Positions 18,367 through 26,618 of a stretch of 64,000 nucleotides of DNA are shown piece by piece. This stretch comes from Bacillus sp. DNRA2. Its GTDB lineage: Bacteria; Bacillota; Bacilli; Bacillales; Cytobacillaceae. The stretch is from the NCBI RefSeq assembly GCF_012843265.1, contig NZ_JABAIT010000001.1, positions 460,821-524,820 on the forward strand, in the 5' to 3' direction. A program made the position numbers and the translations under genes. Every line of letters starts with the position of its first letter. Position 1 is the first letter of the stretch. The notes beneath the pieces are model-generated. The model had not been told where the DNA came from and ran no database searches. It was given only the letters and a program-made list of their open reading frames with translations.

Positions 18367-20396
18367 AAATAAAAGATTTGGCTGTACCCATAGTTGTCAT
18401 CTTAATTGTGGCCATGATGATTATCCCTTTGCCAACTATATTATTAGATTTCCTATTAATCTTTAATATTTCACTGTCGATAATGATTTTGCTTGTTTCA
18501 ATGAATACTAAAGAAGCGCTTGATTTTTCGATATTTCCAACCGCGCTCTTACTAGCAACATTGTTCCGACTTGCGTTAAACGTATCGACAACCCGATCCA
18601 TTTTATCAAAAGCGGATGGAGGCGCCGTTATTGAAACGTTCGGATCCTTCGTTATTGGTGGAAATGCTGTAATCGGTTTTGTTGTTTTCTTAATTCTAGT
18701 TATTATTCAATTTATCGTTATTACAAAAGGTTCAGAGCGTGTTGCAGAAGTAACGGCACGTTTCACATTAGACGCGATGCCAGGTAAGCAAATGAGCATC
18801 GATGCTGATATGAATGCCGGGTTAATTAGCGAACATGATGCCCGCGAACGCCGTCGGAAAATTGAGCAGGAAGCTGACTTTTATGGAGCGATGGACGGGG
18901 CCAGTAAATTCGTTAAAGGGGATGCGATCGCCGGGATTGTTATCCTATTAATCAATATTATCGGTGGTTTTGCCATCGGAATGGCGATTCATGGCATGGG
19001 CTTTCAGGAAGCGCTTAGCACCTTTACGCTTTTATCAGTCGGTGATGGTTTAGTCTCTCAGGTGCCAGCGTTATTGATCTCGACTGCAACAGGTATTACC
19101 GTGACAAGAGCGGCCTCAGATGGGAATTTAGGTAATGACATCATTAAGCAAATTTTTTCTTACCCGAAACAGCTATACATGGTTGCTGGAACAATTTTTG
19201 CATTAGGATTATTTACGCCAATCGGACTGTTGCTTACCCTACCGGTGGCTGGTCTGTTATCGTTTGCCGCTTACAGAATGCAGCAAAATATGAAAAAAGA
19301 AGAACAGCGCATCGAGCAGGCTGAAATCGAAGAAACTGAAGAAGATATTAGAAGTCCTGAAAAAGTAATCAACCTTCTACAGCTCGATACGTTGGAGCTT
19401 GAAATCGGCTACGGTTTAATTCCATTAGCGGATACGAAACAGGGAGGAGATATCCTTGATCGAATTGTCATGATTCGCCGCCAGTTTGCGATTGAACTCG
19501 GTTTAGTGATACCGACCATCCGGATTCGTGACAATTTACAGCTGCAGCCGAACGAGTATGTTCTGAAATTCCGCGGCAGCAAAATTGCTAATGGTGAGGT
19601 TTATTTGGATCATTACTTAGCAATGAGTCAAGGAACAGCAGGTGATGATATTGATGGAATCAAGGTTATCGAGCCAGCATTTGGGATACCGGCCATTTGG
19701 GTCAATATGGAGGAAAAGCAAAAAGCCGAGCTGCTGGGCTATATGATTGTCGACCCACCTTCAGTGATTGCGACACATTTAACGGAAGTGCTAAAACGTT
19801 ACGCCCATCAATTGCTTCGCCGTGAAGAAACGAAGGAGCTTATCGATAATCTTAAAGAAACGCATACAGCCCTTGTGGAAGAGCTCGTTCCAAGTTTAAT
19901 GACGATAGGCGAAATTCAAAAGGTGCTGCAAAATCTGTTGCGTGAACAAATTTCGATTCGTGATTTAGCTGCAATCTTTGAAACACTGGCAGACTACTCC
20001 ATCTATACGAAGGAGCCAAAAGTATTGACGGAATATGTGCGCCAATCCTTGACGCGTCAAATTACTGAACAATATGCCGAGGACGGGGTGATTCAGGTTT
20101 TGACTGCCGGGGCAACGCTCGAAAAAGGCATTTCAGATAATATTCAGCAAACTGAGGCAGGCATGTATTATTTAGCAATGGACCCGCAGCTGACCCGAAA
20201 AATTACCGAAGTGCTTAAAAATCATATCGAACAAATCATTCAAGCCGGTGGACAGCCAATCTTCCTAACTTCTCCGCAAATTCGGATGTATTTAAAACAG
20301 TTAGTGGATAAAATCATGCCGGTTGTGCCAGTTCTTGCCTACACCGAATTGGAGCCAGATATTGAGATTCAGAGTATAGGAGTGGTGAACATATGA
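18363..20396 (+). CDS. flhA: FlhA export gate protein
   Basis: 677 residues. The N-terminal half has about eight membrane segments and the FHIPEP-family block (ATLFRLALNVSTTRSILSKA; KGDAIAGIVILLINIIGGFA). The C-terminal half is the cytoplasmic platform binding FliI/FliJ and chaperones. FlhA forms the nonameric ring below the pore. Overlaps of 4 nt with flhB and flhF. Confidence 0.98.
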   Translation: MKIKDLAVPIVVILIVAMMIIPLPTILLDFLLIFNISLSIMILLVSMNTKEALDFSIFPTALLLATLFRLALNVSTTRSILSKADGGAVIETFGSFVIGGNAVIGFVVFLILVIIQFIVITKGSERVAEVTARFTLDAMPGKQMSIDADMNAGLISEHDARERRRKIEQEADFYGAMDGASKFVKGDAIAGIVILLINIIGGFAIGMAIHGMGFQEALSTFTLLSVGDGLVSQVPALLISTATGITVTRAASDGNLGNDIIKQIFSYPKQLYMVAGTIFALGLFTPIGLLLTLPVAGLLSFAAYRMQQNMKKEEQRIEQAEIEETEEDIRSPEKVINLLQLDTLELEIGYGLIPLADTKQGGDILDRIVMIRRQFAIELGLVIPTIRIRDNLQLQPNEYVLKFRGSKIANGEVYLDHYLAMSQGTAGDDIDGIKVIEPAFGIPAIWVNMEEKQKAELLGYMIVDPPSVIATHLTEVLKRYAHQLLRREETKELIDNLKETHTALVEELVPSLMTIGEIQKVLQNLLREQISIRDLAAIFETLADYSIYTKEPKVLTEYVRQSLTRQITEQYAEDGVIQVLTAGATLEKGISDNIQQTEAGMYYLAMDPQLTRKITEVLKNHIEQIIQAGGQPIFLTSPQIRMYLKQLVDKIMPVVPVLAYTELEPDIEIQSIGVVNI

Positions 20397-21859
20397 AAAC
20401 GAAAAAAATCATCGCGGATTCCATGCCTCATGCTTTAAAGCTGGTTCGTCAGGAATTAGGTGAAAACGCGATTATCGTTAACACAGCAGTTGTCAAAACC
20501 GGTGGATTGTTTGGCTTATTTGCTAAACAAAAATATGAAGTCACAGCTTACTCTATTGATGATTATCGGGATCGACCTGAACCGAAATTTTCTGTTGAAT
20601 TAAAGCAAAAGCCGGACAGACAAGCTCCGGCTATCAATACATTTGAATCGAAAAACGAGGAGAAGGAACATTCTTCCTCAGGATTCCATAGCAAACCGCA
20701 AAATTTATATCAATATTACTCTCAGCCACAGCAGCATCAGCAGCATCCACAGCAGCATCAGGAACAGCCGAAAGAGCAAGCCTTTGGAGCTGTCCCTCCT
20801 GTTGTGCAGAACCAACCAATAGTTGAGCGGAACCAATCAAATGTTGCGCCTCAACAGCAAGCGGATGAGGAATTTATTCCTCTTTTTGAAAAAGCAAAAC
20901 CAAAAAGCACTCCTGTAATTGAAGATAAAAATGATAGCAATACCCAAGTGCTTGATGAACTGCAGCAAATGCGAAAAATGATGATGAATTACATGATGAC
21001 AGACAAAGATAGAAGCGCAATGCCCGCTGTGGTAAGTAAATGGGTTAACCATTTGAAAAAGCAGGGTGTTGATGATGAAATTATCGAGCATCTAATCGAT
21101 AACTTACTTCAGAAATATGAGGACATCAATACGGTCGACCAAAGTACGATAAAGCAAGAACTTGGCGACATGATGCTTGAAATCATTAGAAATAAAGTGC
21201 CAGACTCCGTTGCTGTAGATGAAAAAACACGGATGATTAACATGATTGGACCTACTGGTGTCGGTAAAACCACTTCCATTGCAAAGCTTGCAACAGAACA
21301 GGTGTTAAAGCAAAAGCGCCGTGTCGCGATGATTACCACTGATGTATATCGGATTGCAGCCGTTGAACAGCTAAAAACCTATGCAGGAATTCTAAATGTT
21401 CCAATCGAAGTGGTTCGTTCCGCCGAGGAATTAAAGCTAGTACTTGATAAGCTAGCACACTACGACTTGATCTACATGGATACAACCGGACGAAACTACA
21501 AGGAAGAGAAATTTCGCGAATCGATTAATCAATATTTAGATCATCCGTTCCAAAATGATAATTATTTAGTGCTCAGCTTGACCACAAAATATGAAGATAT
21601 GCAATTATTGCTAAATGAATTTAAGGAAAGTCCGATAAATAAATTGATTCTTACTAAATTTGATGAAACAAGCAGCTACGGGTCGATATTGAATATCGCC
21701 TATAAGTATCCTTATCAAATCTCTTATTTGACTAATGGACAAAGCGTTCCGGAAGATATTTTGGCCTTCGATGCAAAGCTGATTGTGAACCACTTATTAG
21801 GAGAGGAAAATAGCGATGGATCAAGCACAAACCCTCAGGGAATATATGCATCGATTTAG
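20393..21859 (+). CDS. flhF: FlhF SRP-type GTPase, long linker form
   Basis: 488 residues, against about 366 in B. subtilis. N-terminal B domain (KTKKIIADSMPHALKLVRQE), then a long polar linker with a Q/H-rich run (about residues 105-125), then NG GTPase domain with P-loop GPTGVGKTT (285-293), TTDVYRIAAVEQLKTYA and DTTGRN. FlhF places the basal body and is stimulated by FlhG. The 3' end overlaps flhG by 44 nt. Confidence 0.96.
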   Translation: MKTKKIIADSMPHALKLVRQELGENAIIVNTAVVKTGGLFGLFAKQKYEVTAYSIDDYRDRPEPKFSVELKQKPDRQAPAINTFESKNEEKEHSSSGFHSKPQNLYQYYSQPQQHQQHPQQHQEQPKEQAFGAVPPVVQNQPIVERNQSNVAPQQQADEEFIPLFEKAKPKSTPVIEDKNDSNTQVLDELQQMRKMMMNYMMTDKDRSAMPAVVSKWVNHLKKQGVDDEIIEHLIDNLLQKYEDINTVDQSTIKQELGDMMLEIIRNKVPDSVAVDEKTRMINMIGPTGVGKTTSIAKLATEQVLKQKRRVAMITTDVYRIAAVEQLKTYAGILNVPIEVVRSAEELKLVLDKLAHYDLIYMDTTGRNYKEEKFRESINQYLDHPFQNDNYLVLSLTTKYEDMQLLLNEFKESPINKLILTKFDETSSYGSILNIAYKYPYQISYLTNGQSVPEDILAFDAKLIVNHLLGEENSDGSSTNPQGIYASI

Positions 21860-22715
21860 TGCCGAGCAGGAAGTAAAAGAAGTGAAACAATCTTCGCATG
21901 TTATTACAATTACAAGTGGAAAAGGCGGAGTTGGTAAAACCAATTTTACGCTCAATTTTGCACTGGGGTTAAAAGCAATTGGGAAAAAAGTCATCGTTTT
22001 AGATATGGATTTATCAACGGCCAATATCAACATATTAATGGGGATTACACCAAAATTCAGCTTAGCAGACGTATTGCATCAGAAGAAACACATTTGGGAT
22101 ATCGTTGAACATGGCATTGACGGTATCAACTATATTTATGGCGGGCTTGATCTTGAAGAGTTAATGGATCTTGATCAGCCCAAATTAACCCATTTTTGGG
22201 GTCAAATTCAAGAGCTTCAAGCTTATGCCGACTACATTTTGCTAGATACGGGAGCGGGAATTTCTAAGGAGCTTATCGACTGGATTTTGGCATCTGATGA
22301 AACGATTCTAGTGACAACACCAGAGCCGACCTCAATCGCGGATTCCTATTCCGTTTTAAAGACGGTCCAACATTTCATGGAGGATCCACCAACGATTCGT
22401 CTAGTCGTTAATCGCGTTCAAAATTTTCAAGAAGGTTTAGAAACGGCCCGTGCACTTCAAAATGCGACCAGTAATTTTCTTAAAATGGATCTAAAGACGC
22501 TCGGGTTTTTAATGGAGGATACCCACGTTCGGCAATCAGTGCGGAGTCAAGCTCCATTCTATATTTCCTATCCGAACTGTATTGCTACCAAAAATATTAA
22601 ACAAATCGTCGCAGTCTATGTGCCTGATAATGAACATAAAACAACTGGAGCCGCTCCTAAAGGAATGAAGGGGATTTTCCAAAAAATCATTTCGATAGGA
22701 AAATGGTCGAAATAA
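21816..22715 (+). CDS. flhG: FlhG (YlxH) MinD-type ATPase
   Basis: 299 residues. The N-terminal MDQAQTLREYMHRF carries the DQAxxLR peptide that activates FlhF. Deviant Walker A TSGKGGVGKTN near 32-42, then VLDMDLSTANINILMG. It controls flagellar number and pattern and binds FliM/FliY. It starts inside flhF with AGGAGAGG upstream. Confidence 0.97.
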   Translation: MDQAQTLREYMHRFSAEQEVKEVKQSSHVITITSGKGGVGKTNFTLNFALGLKAIGKKVIVLDMDLSTANINILMGITPKFSLADVLHQKKHIWDIVEHGIDGINYIYGGLDLEELMDLDQPKLTHFWGQIQELQAYADYILLDTGAGISKELIDWILASDETILVTTPEPTSIADSYSVLKTVQHFMEDPPTIRLVVNRVQNFQEGLETARALQNATSNFLKMDLKTLGFLMEDTHVRQSVRSQAPFYISYPNCIATKNIKQIVAVYVPDNEHKTTGAAPKGMKGIFQKIISIGKWSK

Positions 22716-22762
22716 TACTTAATTCTTAGCACGGACAAACTCAAGTGAGGGGAGGGATATGA

Positions 22763-23566
22763 GTGAAACCTGTTAAGCAAGAACCAATACCAAACTATTC
22801 TTTATGGCGGACGTATCGTGAAAACTATGATTCCACCTCGCAGGAAAAATTGGCAAAGCAATATTTGCATTTAGTTGAACAAATGGCCAACAAGTTGAGC
22901 ATGAGTATCCCACACCGAATTATTCCGAAAGAGGACCTAGTCGGGCTAGGTTATGTGGGTTTGGTCGAAGCCATCCAAAAATTTGATTATAAAAAAGGCT
23001 ATCAATTTGAAACCTATGGACTATGGCGGATTAAAGGTGCAATGCTTGATGGAATCCGCAAGATGGACTGGGTACCACGTGGGCTCAGAGACAAGGTGAA
23101 AAAGCTAAACCAGGCTTACTCACAATTGGAGCAGAAACTGATGCGGTCGCCCTCTGAAGCGGAATTAAGCAATTTTTTAAATATAACGTTAGATGAAGTC
23201 GATCAGACCATGTCGGTACTGTCGACGTCAGCTTTGTTGTCGCTTGACGCTCCTATTAATACGACAAATGATGATGGCAAGCAACAAAATCATGTTGACC
23301 AATTAGTTGATGAAAGCTCAATTAGCCATGAACGAAATCTGCTGATGGATGAATTTCGAAAGCTGGTTGCAGATTGCATCGACCGGATGCCGGAAAAAGA
23401 AAAATTGGTTATTACGTTATTCTATTATGAAGGACTATCCCAAATAGAAATCGCCGAAGTTTTAAGCTTAACTAAAGGTCGAATTTCTCAACTTCATTCA
23501 AAAGCAGTTATGCGAATGAGACAATCGCTCGAAGCAAAAGGATATTCGTTGGATTCGTTTTTTTGA
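22763..23566 (+). CDS. sigD: RNA polymerase sigma factor SigD (FliA class)
   Basis: 267 residues with region 2 (DLVGLGYVGLVEAIQKFDYK; FETYGLWRIKGAMLDGIRKM), region 3 and region 4 helix-turn-helix (LSQIEIAEVLSLTKGRISQL). It reads late flagellar, chemotaxis and flagellin promoters; sites of its type are seen at 5095, 46683 and 49402. The start is GTG 22763 after GAGGGGAGGG. In B. subtilis sigD is near the end of the fla/che operon; here cheR, cheB and a MotE-like gene follow. Confidence 0.97.
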   Translation: MKPVKQEPIPNYSLWRTYRENYDSTSQEKLAKQYLHLVEQMANKLSMSIPHRIIPKEDLVGLGYVGLVEAIQKFDYKKGYQFETYGLWRIKGAMLDGIRKMDWVPRGLRDKVKKLNQAYSQLEQKLMRSPSEAELSNFLNITLDEVDQTMSVLSTSALLSLDAPINTTNDDGKQQNHVDQLVDESSISHERNLLMDEFRKLVADCIDRMPEKEKLVITLFYYEGLSQIEIAEVLSLTKGRISQLHSKAVMRMRQSLEAKGYSLDSFF

Positions 23567-23756
23567 TATATCAAATGCACTTGTTTGACTAGATTGTTTT
23601 TATCTAGTAATTTTAGGGTAAGGGTTCCTGCTTATCCAAATATTAAATTTTACTAGTGTCAGCTTCATCGAAAAGTTTTGAATCCTTTTGGAAGTTTTTT
23701 ATAAATTGAGGGGTATTAACCAGACAATTATTAAGCCCCATAAATAGGTGAGAAAA

Positions 23757-24557
23757 ATGGAAGATAATGGACTGCAAATTCTTAGTCAGCACATTCATAA
23801 TTACTGCGGACTGCGATATGCTGACCGTCTTGGTACCCTAAAGGAAAAGATAGCCGAGCATGTCTCGAAGTTGGGACTATCCTACTGGGAATATAGTCGC
23901 TATCTGCAAGCAAATCCTAATGAATGGGACGAATTGGTCAATTTACTAACAATCAACGAAACTTATTTTTATCGCGAGGAAAATCAATTAAACGAATGCT
24001 GCTATGAAATTCTGCCAACGCTGAAAAAGTACATTCACCGTCCATTAAGGATATGGTGTGCTGCTTGTTCTACAGGCGAGGAACCATATACTTTGGCGAT
24101 GCTAATATATGAGACTGGCTTATTTTTACCAGGCGCAGTAGAAATTATTGCCACCGATATCGATCATCGTGTCTTAGAAAAAGCCGAAAAGGGCTGGTAT
24201 CACAAAGGGGCATTTTCATTTCGGCGCATTCCTCCCCACCTCTTAGAGAAATATTTTACTGAAGTGGATGAAGGTTACCAAGTTAACTATGCCATCCGAC
24301 GAATGGTGAAATTTAAGCAATTAAATCTGCTGGATGAAGAGAAAGCAGCACAAATCGGTGAAGTCGATGTAGTCTTTTGCCGAAATGTACTGATTTATTT
24401 TGACCATGATACCACAACGAAGGTTATCAATTGCCTTCAACGAAATTTAGTCCATGGCGGCTACTTGTTCCTCGGTCATGCCGAATCGATTACAGAAGGT
24501 AATGTAGGTTTGAGCAAAGTGAATTCTCACAAAAGCATTTTCTATCGAAAGGACTGA
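23757..24557 (+). CDS. cheR: CheR chemoreceptor methyltransferase
   Basis: 266 residues. N-terminal helical domain, TINETYFYREENQ, then the SAM-binding motif WCAACSTGEEPYTLA and the VDVVFCRNVLIYFD block. It methylates MCP glutamates with S-adenosylmethionine. ATG 23757 is preferred to GTG 23748 because of its TAGGTGAG site. A 180-nt gap separates it from sigD. It lies 5 nt before cheB. Confidence 0.96.
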   Translation: MEDNGLQILSQHIHNYCGLRYADRLGTLKEKIAEHVSKLGLSYWEYSRYLQANPNEWDELVNLLTINETYFYREENQLNECCYEILPTLKKYIHRPLRIWCAACSTGEEPYTLAMLIYETGLFLPGAVEIIATDIDHRVLEKAEKGWYHKGAFSFRRIPPHLLEKYFTEVDEGYQVNYAIRRMVKFKQLNLLDEEKAAQIGEVDVVFCRNVLIYFDHDTTTKVINCLQRNLVHGGYLFLGHAESITEGNVGLSKVNSHKSIFYRKD

Positions 24558-24562
24558 AACCG

Positions 24563-25600
24563 ATGAAAAAGTACGGAATATTAGTTGTCGATGATTCCGC
24601 CTTTATGCGGCGGGGGATTAGCAAAATACTAGAAAATGACCCGCACTTTTTCGTGGTTGGTATTGCTAGAAATGGACAAGAGGCCGTAGAAAAGGTACAA
24701 CGCCTCGCACCTGACCTCGTCACGATGGATGTTGAAATGCCAGTAATGAATGGACTTCAGGCATTGGAAGAAATCATGCGAATTTCACCTGTTCCAGTGG
24801 TAATGTTAAGCTCCTATACCGGTGAAGGAGCTGCAGAGACTCTAAAGGCGCTTGAACTTGGTGCAGTTGATTTCTTTCTAAAAGAAAACCTGCTTAACGT
24901 AAATGCCGATGTCACTCAAATACAGGAATTTTTACTTCGTTTACAATCAATTGCTGAAGTGAAAATGGCACCTGCTGCGAAAAAGGTGCAATTCGGTGGC
25001 AGTCTTTTAGGCAAAAAGAACCATCCGAAACCTGACCTCATTTTCATCGGTTGTTCGACTGGAGGTCCATCCGCATTACAACATATCCTTCCGCGTTTTG
25101 AAGCTGACTTTTCGATTCCAATTGTCGTTTGTCAGCATATGCCACCAGGCTTCACTGCACCTTTGGCAGAGCGATTTGATACTTTATGTCAGTTAAAGGT
25201 TACGGAAACAGCAAATGGCCATGAGTTAAAGCCAGGCACGATCTATATCGCCCCATCAGGTTTTCAAACTCGGTTTCTTAAAACAAAAGATGGCAAAATG
25301 GTGTTTAAAGTTGATAATCATGGAGATGAACAAACACTTTATAAGCCATGTATTGATATCACACTTAGTTCAGCGGCACCATTGTTTGAAGACCGCTTGT
25401 TGTCAGTGATCCTTACCGGGATGGGGACAGATGGGATGCAAGGCTGTGGCCTAGTAAAGCGTTTTAAAGGAAATGTGTTTGTCGAGGCAGAAGATTCCTG
25501 CGTCATATATGGAATGCCAAAGGCTGTACTTGAAGCTGGTTATGCCGATGGACAATTTTCAATTTCTCAAATGTATCGGGAAATCATCAATTATCTTTAA
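24563..25600 (+). CDS. cheB: CheB chemoreceptor methylesterase, first copy
   Basis: 345 residues: receiver domain (VVDDSAFMRRGISKIL; phosphorylated Asp in MDVEMP) and methylesterase domain with catalytic Ser in GCSTGGPSALQ, His in CQHMPPGFT and LTGMGTDGMQG. It removes methyl groups or deamidates MCP glutamines. In the receiver the usual Lys context reads FFLKENLL instead of KP. Directly after cheR. Confidence 0.96.
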   Translation: MKKYGILVVDDSAFMRRGISKILENDPHFFVVGIARNGQEAVEKVQRLAPDLVTMDVEMPVMNGLQALEEIMRISPVPVVMLSSYTGEGAAETLKALELGAVDFFLKENLLNVNADVTQIQEFLLRLQSIAEVKMAPAAKKVQFGGSLLGKKNHPKPDLIFIGCSTGGPSALQHILPRFEADFSIPIVVCQHMPPGFTAPLAERFDTLCQLKVTETANGHELKPGTIYIAPSGFQTRFLKTKDGKMVFKVDNHGDEQTLYKPCIDITLSSAAPLFEDRLLSVILTGMGTDGMQGCGLVKRFKGNVFVEAEDSCVIYGMPKAVLEAGYADGQFSISQMYREIINYL

Positions 25601-25700
25601 TTTGAATGGCATCCAGAGATTTGTTTCCTTTCAGCATTTTGCTAACGGGGCGGGGAATGAAAGGAAATGACATACGCATGGAAGGAAAGGAAGCGAGAAC

Positions 25701-26333
25701 ATGGAAGCCCCAGAATTAGAAGTCGTAAAAGAGACAGTGGGGGAAAAACCGGCACAAGCTGGTATTTTCATTAAGTTTATTGTGTTAATTTTGTTGCCAA
25801 CCTTATATTCGATTGGTTTAGTCATGTTACTTTTACACTTTGCAGGGGTTAATCTCGAGACACAAGTAAAGACAGTTGGAATCGTAACAAAGCCGATTAT
25901 TGCTCTATTTGATGCTCCGGAAAAAACATCTACTCCAGGAGAAAAGAAAGAAACTGATACAAACTCAACTTCGGACACAAAAACGAATAACGAAGAAGTT
26001 CCATATTCTAATACAACGAATAGCAGCACAAACAGTGTGAGCAAGCAAACGACCACTGAAACCCAACCATCTACCCAATCAAACACCGAAATGAACACTT
26101 CGCCCGAGACTGCAGAAGTTGACACTACAACCAATGGTGGTACTAGCATTGCATCGGTGGACGATATTTATGCCAATTTGAAGCCGGAACAAATCGCCAT
26201 CATTTTTAAAGGAATCAAAGACCGTGAAGAAGTTTTAAGCCAATTTAGAAAACTTGATTCCAAAACAGCCTCTAAAGTAATAGTCCTGCTCGACCCGGAC
26301 ACCGCCGGCTGGCTCGTCACTCAAATTGATTAA
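25701..26333 (+). CDS. MotE-like membrane protein (second copy)
   Basis: 210 residues: transmembrane segment (about 25-48), a long T/S/N/E-rich linker (about 75-150), and a C-terminal MgtE-N-like domain (VDDIYANLKPEQIAIIFKGI then ASKVIVLLDPDTAGWL). Same arrangement as the gene at 13887 but little direct identity, and the coiled coil is replaced by the low-complexity linker. It is the last gene before a strong terminator. Confidence 0.7.
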   Translation: MEAPELEVVKETVGEKPAQAGIFIKFIVLILLPTLYSIGLVMLLLHFAGVNLETQVKTVGIVTKPIIALFDAPEKTSTPGEKKETDTNSTSDTKTNNEEVPYSNTTNSSTNSVSKQTTTETQPSTQSNTEMNTSPETAEVDTTTNGGTSIASVDDIYANLKPEQIAIIFKGIKDREEVLSQFRKLDSKTASKVIVLLDPDTAGWLVTQID

Positions 26334-26345
26334 ATAGTAATGAAC

Positions 26346-26380
26346 GGGCTTAGCCAAAATTTTTTGGCTGGGTCTTTTTT
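26346..26380 (+). terminator. Rho-independent terminator of the flgB-to-motE2 operon
   Basis: A 12-bp stem GGGCTTAGCCAA / TTGGCTGGGTCT (with G-U pairs), 6-nt loop, then a run of Ts. It separates the assembly operon from fliK-flgD-flgE. Confidence 0.88.
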
Positions 26381-26494
26381 GATTATGGGCTATTTGTTGG
26401 TTATTGGTAATATTTCCTACCCCGAATTTTACGAAATTGTCATTATTCCTCCACCTTATTAACCTCCCGCTACCACGCCTCTTCGGAAATTATC

Positions 26495-26572
26495 AAAAAC
26501 ATCAAATATATCAAATTTTGATTTTGATAACAATCAAAAATTTTCATGACGAACGCATCGCATTAAGTTATA
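26495..26572 (+). promoter_or_regulatory. Probable promoter region of fliK operon with TTTTGATA repeats
   Basis: AT-rich region with repeated TATCAAA / TTTTGAT words in both orientations, followed by a good -10 box TATAAT (26567-26572). No convincing -35 is placed 17 nt before it and no sigma-D match is seen, so the exact promoter is uncertain. Confidence 0.45.
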
Positions 26573-26618
26573 ATTGTATAGTAATTGGGGAGATAAAAAC
26601 CAATTAAAAGGAGGGTGG

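Noticed and set aside
25631..26149. 172-codon minus-strand frame within the second MotE-like gene.
   Set aside because: Valine- and serine-rich shadow of the low-complexity T/N/S linker on the plus strand.
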